Part shown: positions 1-6,069 of the stretch, in pieces
Numbering within the stretch: position 1 is the first letter of the stretch
Layout: every line of letters begins with the position of its first letter
Source of the DNA: Herminiimonas sp.
GTDB lineage: Bacteria > Pseudomonadota > Gammaproteobacteria > Burkholderiales > Burkholderiaceae
DNA: 6,310 nt
Reading direction: 5' to 3'
Assembly (NCBI GenBank): GCA_014377155.1
Contig: JACMQD010000143.1
Coordinates: forward strand, 1 to 6,310
The notes under the pieces: model-generated
Database searches by the model: none
The model's input: only the letters and a program-made list of their open reading frames with translations
What the model was told of the DNA's origin: nothing
Translations under genes and position numbers: made by a program

Positions 1-953
1 TGCAGCTGGTCGGTCGCCGTCGCTTGCAACAGCCCTTCCACCAGCAGCATGTCTGAAAGAAGATAAGCGGCATATTCGACGGGAATACCCAGGCTTAGCG
101 CGGTTTCCTCAAGCGTCAGGTCGCCGATCTGCTCGATCGCAGAGGCGAGCTCGGCACCGGACAAGACCGGCTGCCCCGGTGGTTTCGACAATAAGCGGGC
201 TACTGCAGGTGCGACACCCTGCGTGACGGGCCGGCTGACCGCCGTGATCGTTATCTGATCCGGTAACGCCATGCGGATACCGTCGAGTTTTTGTGCAAGC
301 AGCGCGCGGGCTATCGCACGTTCGTCCTTCGCCATCGGTGCCAGCACGCAAGGTTGTTCCTTCGTGTCGCGCAGGGCCAGGCAAAGTTGCTGATGCCACA
401 GCTTCTGACCGAGCGCGTCGCCAAAACTCGTCCGCTCGCCGGCGATCTGAAGGCTGCCACCACCGATGTCGAGTACATGACTCGTTACCAGGCGGTCACC
501 CAGCAATTGGCGTGCGCCGAAAAAGCCATAGCCGCCCTCGACATTTTGCGGGATGACCAGTACCGCGACACCGCTTGCCTGTTTGATGGTCGCCAGATTT
601 GCAATGACGTTACCGGTATCTTGCTGCAACGCCAGGCGCCACGCCGAATACCCACCCCCCACACGAAGGCAATCCGTGGCAAAGCCACCCTGTTCGGTCA
701 GTCCACGAAACGCTGCAACGGTCGGCGCAACCGTTTGGTCAAGGCTGCCGCCGACACGCAACGCGGCGAGGTAGTCGATGTTGGCCCGGGTGATGACGTC
801 GCTGTTGGAAGCCCCTGCCCTGATGCCGGACGAACCGATATCGAACGCGATCCGGCAAGGTTCGCTGGCATGCGAAGCGGTCCACCACAGCGTGCACGAC
901 AGCGCCCAGCAAAGCGCGATCAAGCATCGACCAAACCGTCGAAACGGATACAT
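1..953 (-). CDS. Ppx/GppA-family phosphatase with signal peptide, 3' end cut by window edge
   Basis: This frame is open from an ATG at 953 to the window edge, giving 317 codons with no stop. It encodes a protein of the ASKHA-fold exopolyphosphatase/guanosine pentaphosphatase family, which hydrolyses polyphosphate or pppGpp. Visible family signatures are FDIGSSGIR (residues 37-45, phosphate-1 loop, normally D-x-G-S-N-S), VEGGYGFFGA (138-147, with E139 where the catalytic Glu usually sits) and VLDIGGGSLQIA (160-171, phosphate-2 loop). A helix-rich segment, IPVEYAAYLLSDMLLVEGLL (290-309), resembles the end of domain II. The usual GxGGT motif is poorly kept (ITITAVSRPVTQG, 234-246). The first 29 residues have Arg residues, a hydrophobic core and an S-H-A cleavage site, so export to the periplasm is predicted, whereas classical Ppx and GppA are cytoplasmic. 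The start follows the DUF4337 stop by six bases, suggesting translational coupling; its own ribosome binding site is weak. Only a short C-terminal piece is probably missing. Family assignment is firm, substrate unknown. Confidence 0.88.
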   Translation of the reverse strand, partial: MYPFRRFGRCLIALCWALSCTLWWTASHASEPCRIAFDIGSSGIRAGASNSDVITRANIDYLAALRVGGSLDQTVAPTVAAFRGLTEQGGFATDCLRVGGGYSAWRLALQQDTGNVIANLATIKQASGVAVLVIPQNVEGGYGFFGARQLLGDRLVTSHVLDIGGGSLQIAGERTSFGDALGQKLWHQQLCLALRDTKEQPCVLAPMAKDERAIARALLAQKLDGIRMALPDQITITAVSRPVTQGVAPAVARLLSKPPGQPVLSGAELASAIEQIGDLTLEETALSLGIPVEYAAYLLSDMLLVEGLLQATATDQL

Positions 954-959
954 CTGCGC

Positions 960-1535
960 TTACAAATGCAAATAGCCCATGACGCCTGCCGCCAGTCCCG
1001 TCGCTGCTGCACCATACACGCCGACCAGCATCCATCGTTTTCGGGTCAACAGTGTAATGGCGGACAACGCAATGGCAACCTGCATCAACGTCGTTGCCAG
1101 TGCCCAGCGCTCATGCACATGCATTTCCTGTTCGCTCTTTTTGTCTGCCGCCGTAGCTTTTGCTTCCAGTGCCTCGGCAGCGAGCTTGATTTCTTCTTTC
1201 TCCTTTTTGTAGCGCTCGACCGCCTGCAAAAAGTTTTTCTGGGCGTCGCCGCTGGTGAGCGTGACCGACAGTTCTCCCAAATTTTGTTTGTTACTTTTGG
1301 CCTGGTAATAATTCCACTGATTCGAGGCAGAGGTCTTTTGAATCGCTGCTTCGTTCTTGTAGAGCAGAGCCGCATTTTGAGAATGGCCGCCCATGTAACC
1401 GAAGAGTGCGCCGACAGTCGACAACACGGCGGTCAGCACCGCTATGCGCGACGTGAAGCTGTCACCGCCATGCTGCGCGACGTGTTCGATCTCGTGATCA
1501 TGCGGGCCGTGTACGTGAAATCCATCTCCAGACAT
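960..1535 (-). CDS. DUF4337-type membrane protein
   Basis: A 191-residue protein matching the layout of the DUF4337 family, whose function is not known. The N-terminus is histidine-rich (HVHGPHDHEIEHVAQH, residues 7-22). It is followed by a membrane segment (about 30-50, ending GYMGG), a conserved-looking polar stretch with ALLYKNEA and NQWNYYQAK (56-80), a charged Lys/Glu/Ala helix likely to form a coiled coil (about 104-138), and two further membrane segments (about 145-164 and 169-189). The start ATG at 1535 is preceded by a good Shine-Dalgarno CAGGAG nine bases upstream. The length fits the family. The gene is the promoter-proximal member of a two-gene unit with the exported Ppx/GppA-type phosphatase, which starts six bases after its TAA. 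The long open frame on the opposite strand (291-1658) has no recognisable protein character and is an antisense shadow. Family call is by recalled motif pattern, not by a search. Confidence 0.88.
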   Translation of the reverse strand: MSGDGFHVHGPHDHEIEHVAQHGGDSFTSRIAVLTAVLSTVGALFGYMGGHSQNAALLYKNEAAIQKTSASNQWNYYQAKSNKQNLGELSVTLTSGDAQKNFLQAVERYKKEKEEIKLAAEALEAKATAADKKSEQEMHVHERWALATTLMQVAIALSAITLLTRKRWMLVGVYGAAATGLAAGVMGYLHL

Positions 1536-1544
1536 GTGAAATTG

Positions 1545-1550
1545 CTCCTG
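1545..1550 (-). promoter_or_regulatory. Ribosome binding site of the DUF4337 gene
   Basis: On the minus strand the sequence CAGGAG lies nine bases before the ATG at 1535. It is the only strong Shine-Dalgarno match near this start and supports the chosen initiation codon. Confidence 0.7.
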
Positions 1551-1684
1551 TGCTTGCTGTCATCGGCGGTATGCGAAGGAGAGCAGTCTATCGTATCTCG
1601 GAGGCGCTGCGCTGTTTCTTCCGGTAAAGGCGCAGGAGAACGCGAGAATAAAAGTTGACCGTATGCTAACCAACAGGACTGGCG

Positions 1685-1731
1685 GATTCAACCGATCTGC
1701 GTAACACTTCCTATTTCTAGCAGGTTGAATC
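1685..1731. repeat. Nine-base inverted repeat in the divergent intergenic region
   Basis: The arms GATTCAACC (1685-1693) and GGTTGAATC (1723-1731) are perfectly complementary and separated by 29 bases. A short direct repeat, ACCGAT, follows or overlaps each arm (1691-1696 and about 1732-1738). The repeat sits in the roughly 260-base gap between the divergently transcribed DUF4337 gene and the cysteine-hydrolase-like gene, so it could be a paired operator site or a hairpin in the 5' leader of the latter. No strong sigma-70 promoter could be defined on either strand. No pair of TTCG half-sites with Hrp-box spacing and no HrpL-type box was found upstream of the plus-strand gene. Confidence 0.4.
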
Positions 1732-1798
1732 GACCGATACTAATTTTGCGGTAAGGTCGCCGTTTGTTCCTACTTTCTTGGTTATTGCGAGAATTTAT

Positions 1799-2668
1799 AT
1801 GAAAGCTGCTGGCGAAAATCGGCCCATCGTTCTGTCTGCTCGTAAGCTTGCCGATGTTGAAGCGAAAGAAACACACGCGACACCGCCAGCTCCGTACTCC
1901 CAAGCCAACCCCGAAAACGCGGCGACGACATCAAACGAATCGCCCCTTGCAGGACTGGCATTGACCGAACGTGGCACGTCGCACAGACTGCGTGGCATGC
2001 AAATTACCGCTCAGGCCGCTAGCACGGATTCGCTTAGCCCAGCGCCTGCATCAAAACTGTCAAATCACACCGCTTGCACGTCTCCACAAGAACGATTACG
2101 CGATGAAATGCAAATAATGCTGCACGAAAACCAGATCGCATGGGGCCCGCCTTCGTTTCGCGTGCCGGAGATCGGCGTGCGGCTCGAACAGGGCAAACCG
2201 TTTCACCAATGGCTTTTCAGGAAAGGCCCGGCACCAGACAGGATGAATTGCTGGGAGAGCGTGTTGTATGGGGCTTTCCGTGCGGGCCTGATCGACAAGG
2301 CGGCGGCCAGGAACATGATCGGTCTGGTCGATCATCAGACGGATGCCGGGTCCCTAAAAATCTGTTCGTTCATTAAGAACATTCTGGATCGTGCAGGGCA
2401 AGCTTCGACCATCGTCACCAACCTGGCAGCGCGCTCTGCAGACCATCTCGATATGCGCTGCATCGATATTCCCGCGGGGCATGTCGTGCTGTTCGGCGAA
2501 GACGGCCAGCATGTGGCGCTTTCGCTTGGCGCAAACGAGGTTCTGGAACTCGACAGCGACAGTGGCGGCGGCGACCACCAAGGCAGGATGGCCATTTCCC
2601 GCATCGACACCATCATGAACAAAAAGGCGGCGTATGCCAGACAACTGGCGTGGGCTCCGCTGATATGA
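1799..2668 (+). CDS. Putative papain-fold (NlpC/P60- or CHAP-like) cysteine hydrolase, effector-like
   Basis: A 289-residue protein I do not recognise as a named gene. Residues 1-95 are low in hydrophobic and aromatic content and rich in Ala, Ser, Thr, Pro and Asn, so probably disordered. There is no classical signal peptide, and this composition is common in type III secretion effectors. From about residue 96 the protein looks folded. Two motifs suggest a papain-like fold: NCWESVLYGAFRAGLI (150-165), with C151 at a helix start, and IPAGHVVLFGEDGQHVALSLG (224-244), with H238 on a strand. VLELDS (248-253) could supply an acidic third residue (E250 or D252). This order and the P-x-G-x-V-x-x-F...HVA pattern resemble NlpC/P60 and CHAP amidases or peptidases and related acyltransferases. 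The ATG at 1799 was preferred over an in-frame TTG at 1778; neither has a strong ribosome binding site. The gene stands alone. The C-Trp-Glu...His reading is inference; substrate unknown. Confidence 0.72.
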   Translation: MKAAGENRPIVLSARKLADVEAKETHATPPAPYSQANPENAATTSNESPLAGLALTERGTSHRLRGMQITAQAASTDSLSPAPASKLSNHTACTSPQERLRDEMQIMLHENQIAWGPPSFRVPEIGVRLEQGKPFHQWLFRKGPAPDRMNCWESVLYGAFRAGLIDKAAARNMIGLVDHQTDAGSLKICSFIKNILDRAGQASTIVTNLAARSADHLDMRCIDIPAGHVVLFGEDGQHVALSLGANEVLELDSDSGGGDHQGRMAISRIDTIMNKKAAYARQLAWAPLI

Positions 2669-2674
2669 CGCCAC

Positions 2675-2691
2675 CGGCAACCGACTTGCCG
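2675..2691 (+). other. Small hairpin just after the effector-like gene
   Basis: CGGCAA and TTGCCG form a perfect six-base stem with a five-base loop, seven bases after the TGA of the preceding gene. No T-tract follows, so it is not a convincing intrinsic terminator. It may only protect the 3' end, or be chance. Confidence 0.3.
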
Positions 2692-2720
2692 CGACGAGAT
2701 CGCACGTAGCATGAGCAGGT

Positions 2721-2741
2721 GGCAGTCTATAAATAACTGCC
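2721..2741. promoter_or_regulatory. Dyad centred on a TATAAAT element upstream of the flavoprotein gene
   Basis: GGCAGT (2721-2726) and ACTGCC (2736-2741) are inverted copies flanking ctataaata. The central TATAAA resembles a -10 element, so the dyad would be well placed as a repressor operator. No good -35 match lies 16-18 bases upstream. This is a candidate only, about 115 bases before the flavoprotein start. Confidence 0.35.
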
Positions 2742-2752
2742 GGCGATTCTTG

Positions 2753-2768
2753 TGTTCGATACCGAACA
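2753..2768. promoter_or_regulatory. Second short dyad TGTTCG-N4-CGAACA upstream of the flavoprotein gene
   Basis: Perfect six-base arms separated by ATAC lie 12 bases downstream of the first dyad and 88 bases before the flavoprotein ATG. The outer TGT and ACA are ten bases apart, which does not fit the eight-base spacing of a LexA box. It could be a binding site for a dimeric regulator or a small leader hairpin. Confidence 0.3.
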
Positions 2769-2855
2769 GACCGTCAAGATACAGTCCGTTAGCGTGGGCT
2801 TCATGTCGCGCTCGACCGTGGCATCGTTCATTCCCACCGCCACGAAAGGCTACTC

Positions 2856-3926
2856 ATGATCGAAATCCGCAAAGGCCAGGCGCCTGCCCATCTGGCGCGT
2901 CCCGAATTCAGCGTCCGCTTTCGACAGTCCTTCGTCGATCCGGCCTTCCGCAATGAAGATGAATCAATTGCACGTCTGGAAGAAATCGCGTGGCAGGCCT
3001 ATGTCGACGGTCGCAAAGCGCCGATCACCCAAAAAGCCGGTCCCGGCTTCAAGGATCCCGACTACGACCTGGCGGTCGAATGGCTCGACACCAAGCGGCG
3101 CATCGAGGCTGCACAACAGCGCTGGGCTGATCCGGCCACACGTTCTCGGGTATTACTGATCTGCGGCTCGGCGCGCAACGATGGCACTTGTCCCGGCGAA
3201 ATGTCGAAATCGTTTCGTCTGGTCGGACTGGCCAAGGAGATCCTCGAACAGGCCGACATGGACGCCGACGTGCTCGACCTGAGCCTGCTCACATCGGAAT
3301 ACGGCCGCAAAATTCATCCTTGCAAGGGCTGCGTCTCGACGGCGATGCCCCTGTGCCACTGGCCGTGCAGTTGCTATCCGAACCATTCACTGAACCAGAC
3401 CAATGACTGGATGAATGAAATCTACGAGCGTTGGACTGCCGCTCATGCAGTGATCATCGTCTCGCCGGTGTACTGGTATCAGAGCCCGAGTCCGATCAAG
3501 CTGATGATCGACCGACTGGTGTGCGCCGACGGCGGCAATGCTGATCCGACCTCGACTCAGGGCAAGAAGGCAGCCATCGCTAAAGATCTTGAAATGGCCG
3601 GATGGGATTATCCCAAGCATCTGTCCGGACGCGCCTATGGACTTGTGGTGCATGGCGACGTGGCCGGGATCGAGGATTCGCGGCGTGGATTGTCGGACTG
3701 GTTCGACTGGATGGGATTCATCGATGCCGGTGTGCAGGCGCGACTGGATCGCTATATCGGCTATTACGAACCGTATGCCACCAGCCATGACACGCTCGAC
3801 GCCGATACAGCGGTGCAGGAAGAAACCCGCAACGTCGCGCGGGCGGTCGCCAAGACCGTCGTCGAACTCCGGTCAGGACGCTTGCAGGCGGTGCAGCCGG
3901 TGTTGAAGCGGCCGCGTCCGAAATAA
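2856..3926 (+). CDS. Flavodoxin-fold NAD(P)H-dependent FMN oxidoreductase with cysteine cluster
   Basis: A 356-residue protein of the NADPH-dependent FMN reductase / iron-sulfur flavoprotein superfamily. The flavodoxin-like core begins at about residue 97 with a strand and FMN phosphate loop, RVLLICGSARNDGTCPGEMS (98-117). It continues with a helix and VLDLSLL (139-145), then HAVIIVSPVYWYQSPSPIKLMIDR (197-220), the usual isoalloxazine-side loop of this family. Between these lie five cysteines, C156-x2-C159-x7-C167-x3-C171-x-C173, which could bind an iron-sulfur cluster or metal. Residues 1-96 form an extra N-terminal part rich in charged and aromatic residues, longer than a simple FMN reductase (about 180-200 residues). 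The C-terminal 100 residues, including SGRAYGLVVHGDVAG (257-271), complete the flavodoxin fold and add a helical tail. A likely ribosome binding site, AAGG, lies about six bases before the ATG at 2856. Substrate and partner are unknown; a soluble cytoplasmic role in quinone, nitro or metal reduction is plausible from the family. Confidence 0.87.
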   Translation: MIEIRKGQAPAHLARPEFSVRFRQSFVDPAFRNEDESIARLEEIAWQAYVDGRKAPITQKAGPGFKDPDYDLAVEWLDTKRRIEAAQQRWADPATRSRVLLICGSARNDGTCPGEMSKSFRLVGLAKEILEQADMDADVLDLSLLTSEYGRKIHPCKGCVSTAMPLCHWPCSCYPNHSLNQTNDWMNEIYERWTAAHAVIIVSPVYWYQSPSPIKLMIDRLVCADGGNADPTSTQGKKAAIAKDLEMAGWDYPKHLSGRAYGLVVHGDVAGIEDSRRGLSDWFDWMGFIDAGVQARLDRYIGYYEPYATSHDTLDADTAVQEETRNVARAVAKTVVELRSGRLQAVQPVLKRPRPK

Positions 3927-3948
3927 AGGAGCGCGCCGATCAACGCAG

Positions 3949-3966
3949 GATGCGAACTTCGGCATC
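3949..3966. terminator. Weak hairpin between convergent genes
   Basis: GATGC (3949-3953) and GCATC (3962-3966) can pair, with GA/TC extending the stem around a small loop and one bulged G. It lies in the 64-base gap between the convergent flavoprotein and chemoreceptor genes, where a bidirectional terminator is expected. Neither strand has a clear T-run directly after the stem, so the call is weak. Confidence 0.25.
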
Positions 3967-3990
3967 GTCGTACGGCTGAAGGGACGTTGG

Positions 3991-5634
3991 TCAGCGCGCA
4001 CCGGCAGGCACGCGCTTGCCGCTCTTTGCATCTTGCGCAAGCTTGAAGAGGCTCACGTTCTTCGACAACTGTGCGGCCTCGCCATGCAGGCTTTGCGCCG
4101 CGCTCGCTGCTTTCGCGACCATGGTACTGGTTTTTTGCGTCATGTCATCCATGTCGCCAATTGCGCAGTTGACTTCGTCGATGTCTTTGCCTTGCTCGTC
4201 GCTGGCCGCGGCGATGCGCATCATGATGCTGGTCACGTCTTGCACCGAGGCGACAATTTCTTCCATCGCCTTGCCAGCTCCATCGGCAAGTTTACTACCG
4301 GTCTCGACGTTCTCGACCGAGTCGGCGATCAGCATCTTGATTTCTTTGGCCGCCGTTGCCGAGCGCTGTGCAAGGTTTCGGACTTCGGTCGCCACGACCG
4401 CAAACCCCCGCCCCTGCTCGCCGGCGCGTGCCGCCTCCACCGATGCGTTGAGCGCCAGGATATTGGTCTGGAAAGCGATACCGTCGATGACGCCGATGAT
4501 GTCGACGATCTTGCGCGAACTGTCCTTGATCGAACCCATGGTAGCAACCACCTGGCTCACCACTTCCCCACCCTGCAGCGCATGAGCGGAGGCCGACGCA
4601 ACCAGCTTCCCCGCCTCATGCGCATGGTCGGCATTGCGCTTGACGGCCACGGTGAAGTTTTGCATTGACGCGGTGGTCTGCGTCAACGCACCGGCTTGCG
4701 CTTGGGTCCGCGAGGATAGCTCGGCATTACCGGTGGCAATTTCGCTCGAGGCGAGATTGATACGATCGGTACTGGCTCGCACGGTACCGACGACGCCCGC
4801 CAGGCCTTGGCCGACGCCGTTTATAGCTTGCATGAGCTGACCGATTTCATCACGCCGGCCGACATGGATCTGGGTCGTCAGGTCGCCCTTGGCCAACTGC
4901 TGTGCCGCTGTCATAGCTTCCGTCAACGGTCGGGTCACCATTTTGCGCAGCGCACCATTCAAGATAGCGACAGCAAATAATAGTGCGACGAAAGCCAGCA
5001 CACCGTAGCGCAACTGCAGTTGCGACAGATGTTGCGCCGTCATGTTCGATGCATGCTCTGACATGGCATTGCCATAGGCCCAGATATACAGTGCCAAGAT
5101 GCCGCCGACGAGAATAAATGTCAATGCACTGACTTTGGTGGCGATACCGAGATGCTGTCGATCACTGATATTGATGCCGACATAGAGTACAGCGATGACG
5201 TTGCCGCCCGCGTCCCGGATCAGATCATATTTGGTCATGTACTGCTGGCCGAAAATCTGCGCATACCCGACATACGCCTGCCCGGCGATCAGCGCCTTGT
5301 AGCTTGCCTGAGAATGGTCAAGCACAGTGCCGACAGCGCGTTCGCCGTTTTCCTTTTTCACTGATGTCGATATCCGGACGAAATCATCACCGCGCTTGAC
5401 GAAGATCGTCGCGCCCATGCCCGTCTGCGCAAGAAAGCGGTCCGGTACAGAGAAATCGAGATTAAGGACGGTCCGCCCGTTGCATAGCGTCGGCACGACT
5501 TCAGTGCCTATCTTCATGCGGTGCGCCAAATCGACTGCGAACGCATCCGGAAAATAACTGGCTAGCATTTTTGCTTGACGAGCGATTTGATAATGTAAAG
5601 GGAGAAAGTTGTTCATGTCATGGTACGCAGTCAT
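3991..5634 (-). CDS. Methyl-accepting chemotaxis protein with N-terminal Cache sensor and membrane hairpin
   Basis: A 547-residue chemoreceptor that would control CheA/CheW and flagellar or related behaviour. Residues about 15-155 resemble a Cache_3-Cache_2 sensor ([20 protein letters not shown] 52-71; [13 protein letters not shown] 82-94; RAVGTVLD 99-106; [20 protein letters not shown] 132-151). Then come a membrane segment (about 167-187), a polar loop of about 20 residues and a second membrane segment (209-228). A HAMP domain follows (about 229-283, with RPLTEAM), then a coiled-coil signalling domain with the hairpin tip [20 protein letters not shown] (384-403) and [20 protein letters not shown] (405-424). 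The tip has NASV where NAAV is usual. No CheR-binding pentapeptide ends the protein (VPAGAR). No membrane segment precedes the sensor: the frame opens only 18 codons further upstream, to a TGA at 5689-5691, with no ATG, GTG or TTG there. The layout is thus Aer-like, or the 5' end has been lost. Ribosome binding site weak; M7 (5616) is an alternative start. Confidence 0.93.
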   Translation of the reverse strand: MTAYHDMNNFLPLHYQIARQAKMLASYFPDAFAVDLAHRMKIGTEVVPTLCNGRTVLNLDFSVPDRFLAQTGMGATIFVKRGDDFVRISTSVKKENGERAVGTVLDHSQASYKALIAGQAYVGYAQIFGQQYMTKYDLIRDAGGNVIAVLYVGINISDRQHLGIATKVSALTFILVGGILALYIWAYGNAMSEHASNMTAQHLSQLQLRYGVLAFVALLFAVAILNGALRKMVTRPLTEAMTAAQQLAKGDLTTQIHVGRRDEIGQLMQAINGVGQGLAGVVGTVRASTDRINLASSEIATGNAELSSRTQAQAGALTQTTASMQNFTVAVKRNADHAHEAGKLVASASAHALQGGEVVSQVVATMGSIKDSSRKIVDIIGVIDGIAFQTNILALNASVEAARAGEQGRGFAVVATEVRNLAQRSATAAKEIKMLIADSVENVETGSKLADGAGKAMEEIVASVQDVTSIMMRIAAASDEQGKDIDEVNCAIGDMDDMTQKTSTMVAKAASAAQSLHGEAAQLSKNVSLFKLAQDAKSGKRVPAGAR

Positions 5635-5729
5635 CGGGTGTATTCGGTTTGAAACTAACGGCCGTTGCGCCTTTGTATTGGCTCGGCGTCAAAAATACGG
5701 GAAATTGATCATAACTTGTATTACTATAA

Positions 5730-5745
5730 GTTTCCATATGGAAAC
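5730..5745. promoter_or_regulatory. Perfect 16-bp palindrome, candidate operator upstream of the chemoreceptor gene
   Basis: GTTTCCATATGGAAAC is fully self-complementary. It abuts a second, imperfect dyad, CTTGTATTACTATAAG (5715-5730, 12 of 16 positions symmetrical). On the minus strand the palindrome is directly followed by TTATAGTAATAC and TATGAT, which could serve as -10 elements about 90-100 bases before the chemoreceptor ATG; no good -35 hexamer is evident. The placement suggests a site for a dimeric helix-turn-helix regulator. I do not assign the family. Confidence 0.45.
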
Positions 5746-5936
5746 ATAAAAGGATGGCACAAGTCAATCATTGGCAGGGAAGATTGCCGGAGTCGTCCAA
5801 CCGCGCGGCTTACTCACGAGCGAAACGCCAGTCGGAAGCGGCGGTAAATCGAAGCGATGGCATCGAGTGCGCCAGCCGAGGGCTACCCGAGATCTAACCC
5901 GACATCGCTGCAAATGCGCCTTACCTACGGGATGAT

Positions 5937-6068
5937 TTACCGATCAGAGAAATTGTCGTTGACCATCGAGGCACGCGTCGCGTCATCGCTGGCGAGCGAA
6001 GGTTCAAGCGAAACCTGCGCGGTACCTCCGACCAGCGGAAGGCTGACCGTAAATGCGGCAGCGCGATC
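5937..6068 (-). pseudogene. Possible C-terminal remnant of a sensor histidine kinase
   Basis: On the minus strand this frame reads DRAAAFTVSLPLVGGTAQVS and continues for about 24 residues to a TAA at 5937-5939. The FTVSLPLV segment is what normally closes the HATPase domain of histidine kinases (F-x-V-x-LPL), and the codon choice looks coding. Upstream the same frame runs into rhlE in a non-rhlE frame, where it turns into an Arg/Ser-rich shadow, so no kinase body is present. The likely explanation is the tail of a kinase gene left by deletion or recombination beside the rhlE stop codon. With so short a match, chance cannot be excluded. Confidence 0.3.
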
Positions 6069-6069
6069 T

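Larger units (their letters stand above)
5635..6069. other. Intergenic region between chemoreceptor and rhlE
   Basis: About 435 bases without a convincing intact gene. Positions 5690-5760 are clearly AT-richer than the surroundings and carry a perfect palindrome, fitting a control region for the chemoreceptor gene. Positions 5761-5936 are GC-rich and show no recognisable coding product on either strand. An 11-base CGATGGCATCG near-palindrome and a repeated CCGAG occur at about 5850-5895, but no insertion sequence ends or target duplications were found. Positions 5937-6068 hold the possible histidine kinase remnant listed separately. Confidence 0.6.

Noticed and set aside
291..1658. 455-codon open frame on the plus strand
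   Set aside because: It lies opposite the phosphatase and DUF4337 genes, spans their junction, has no ribosome binding site, and its translation is Arg/Cys/His/Gln-rich with no family motif. It is an antisense shadow.
1640..1798. Hrp-box or PIP-box search upstream of the effector-like gene
   Set aside because: No paired TTCG half-sites with 15-16 base spacing and no HrpL-type box were found, so there is no sequence evidence tying this gene to a Hrp regulon.
2753..2768. LexA (SOS) box
   Set aside because: The TGT and ACA ends are separated by ten bases rather than the eight of the gammaproteobacterial LexA consensus, and the neighbouring gene is not an SOS gene.
4016..4668. Two long plus-strand frames opposite the chemoreceptor
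   Set aside because: They mirror the highly conserved signalling domain of the receptor. Their translations have no domain character and their existence follows from the codon bias of the real gene.
5665..5847. 60-codon plus-strand open frame in the intergenic region
   Set aside because: It starts at a TTG, crosses the AT-rich control region and palindrome, and shows no domain or membrane pattern; probably not coding.
5760..5940. Insertion sequence end or integration scar
   Set aside because: Small near-palindromes and a repeated CCGAG are present, but there are no paired terminal inverted repeats, target duplications or transposase-like frames.
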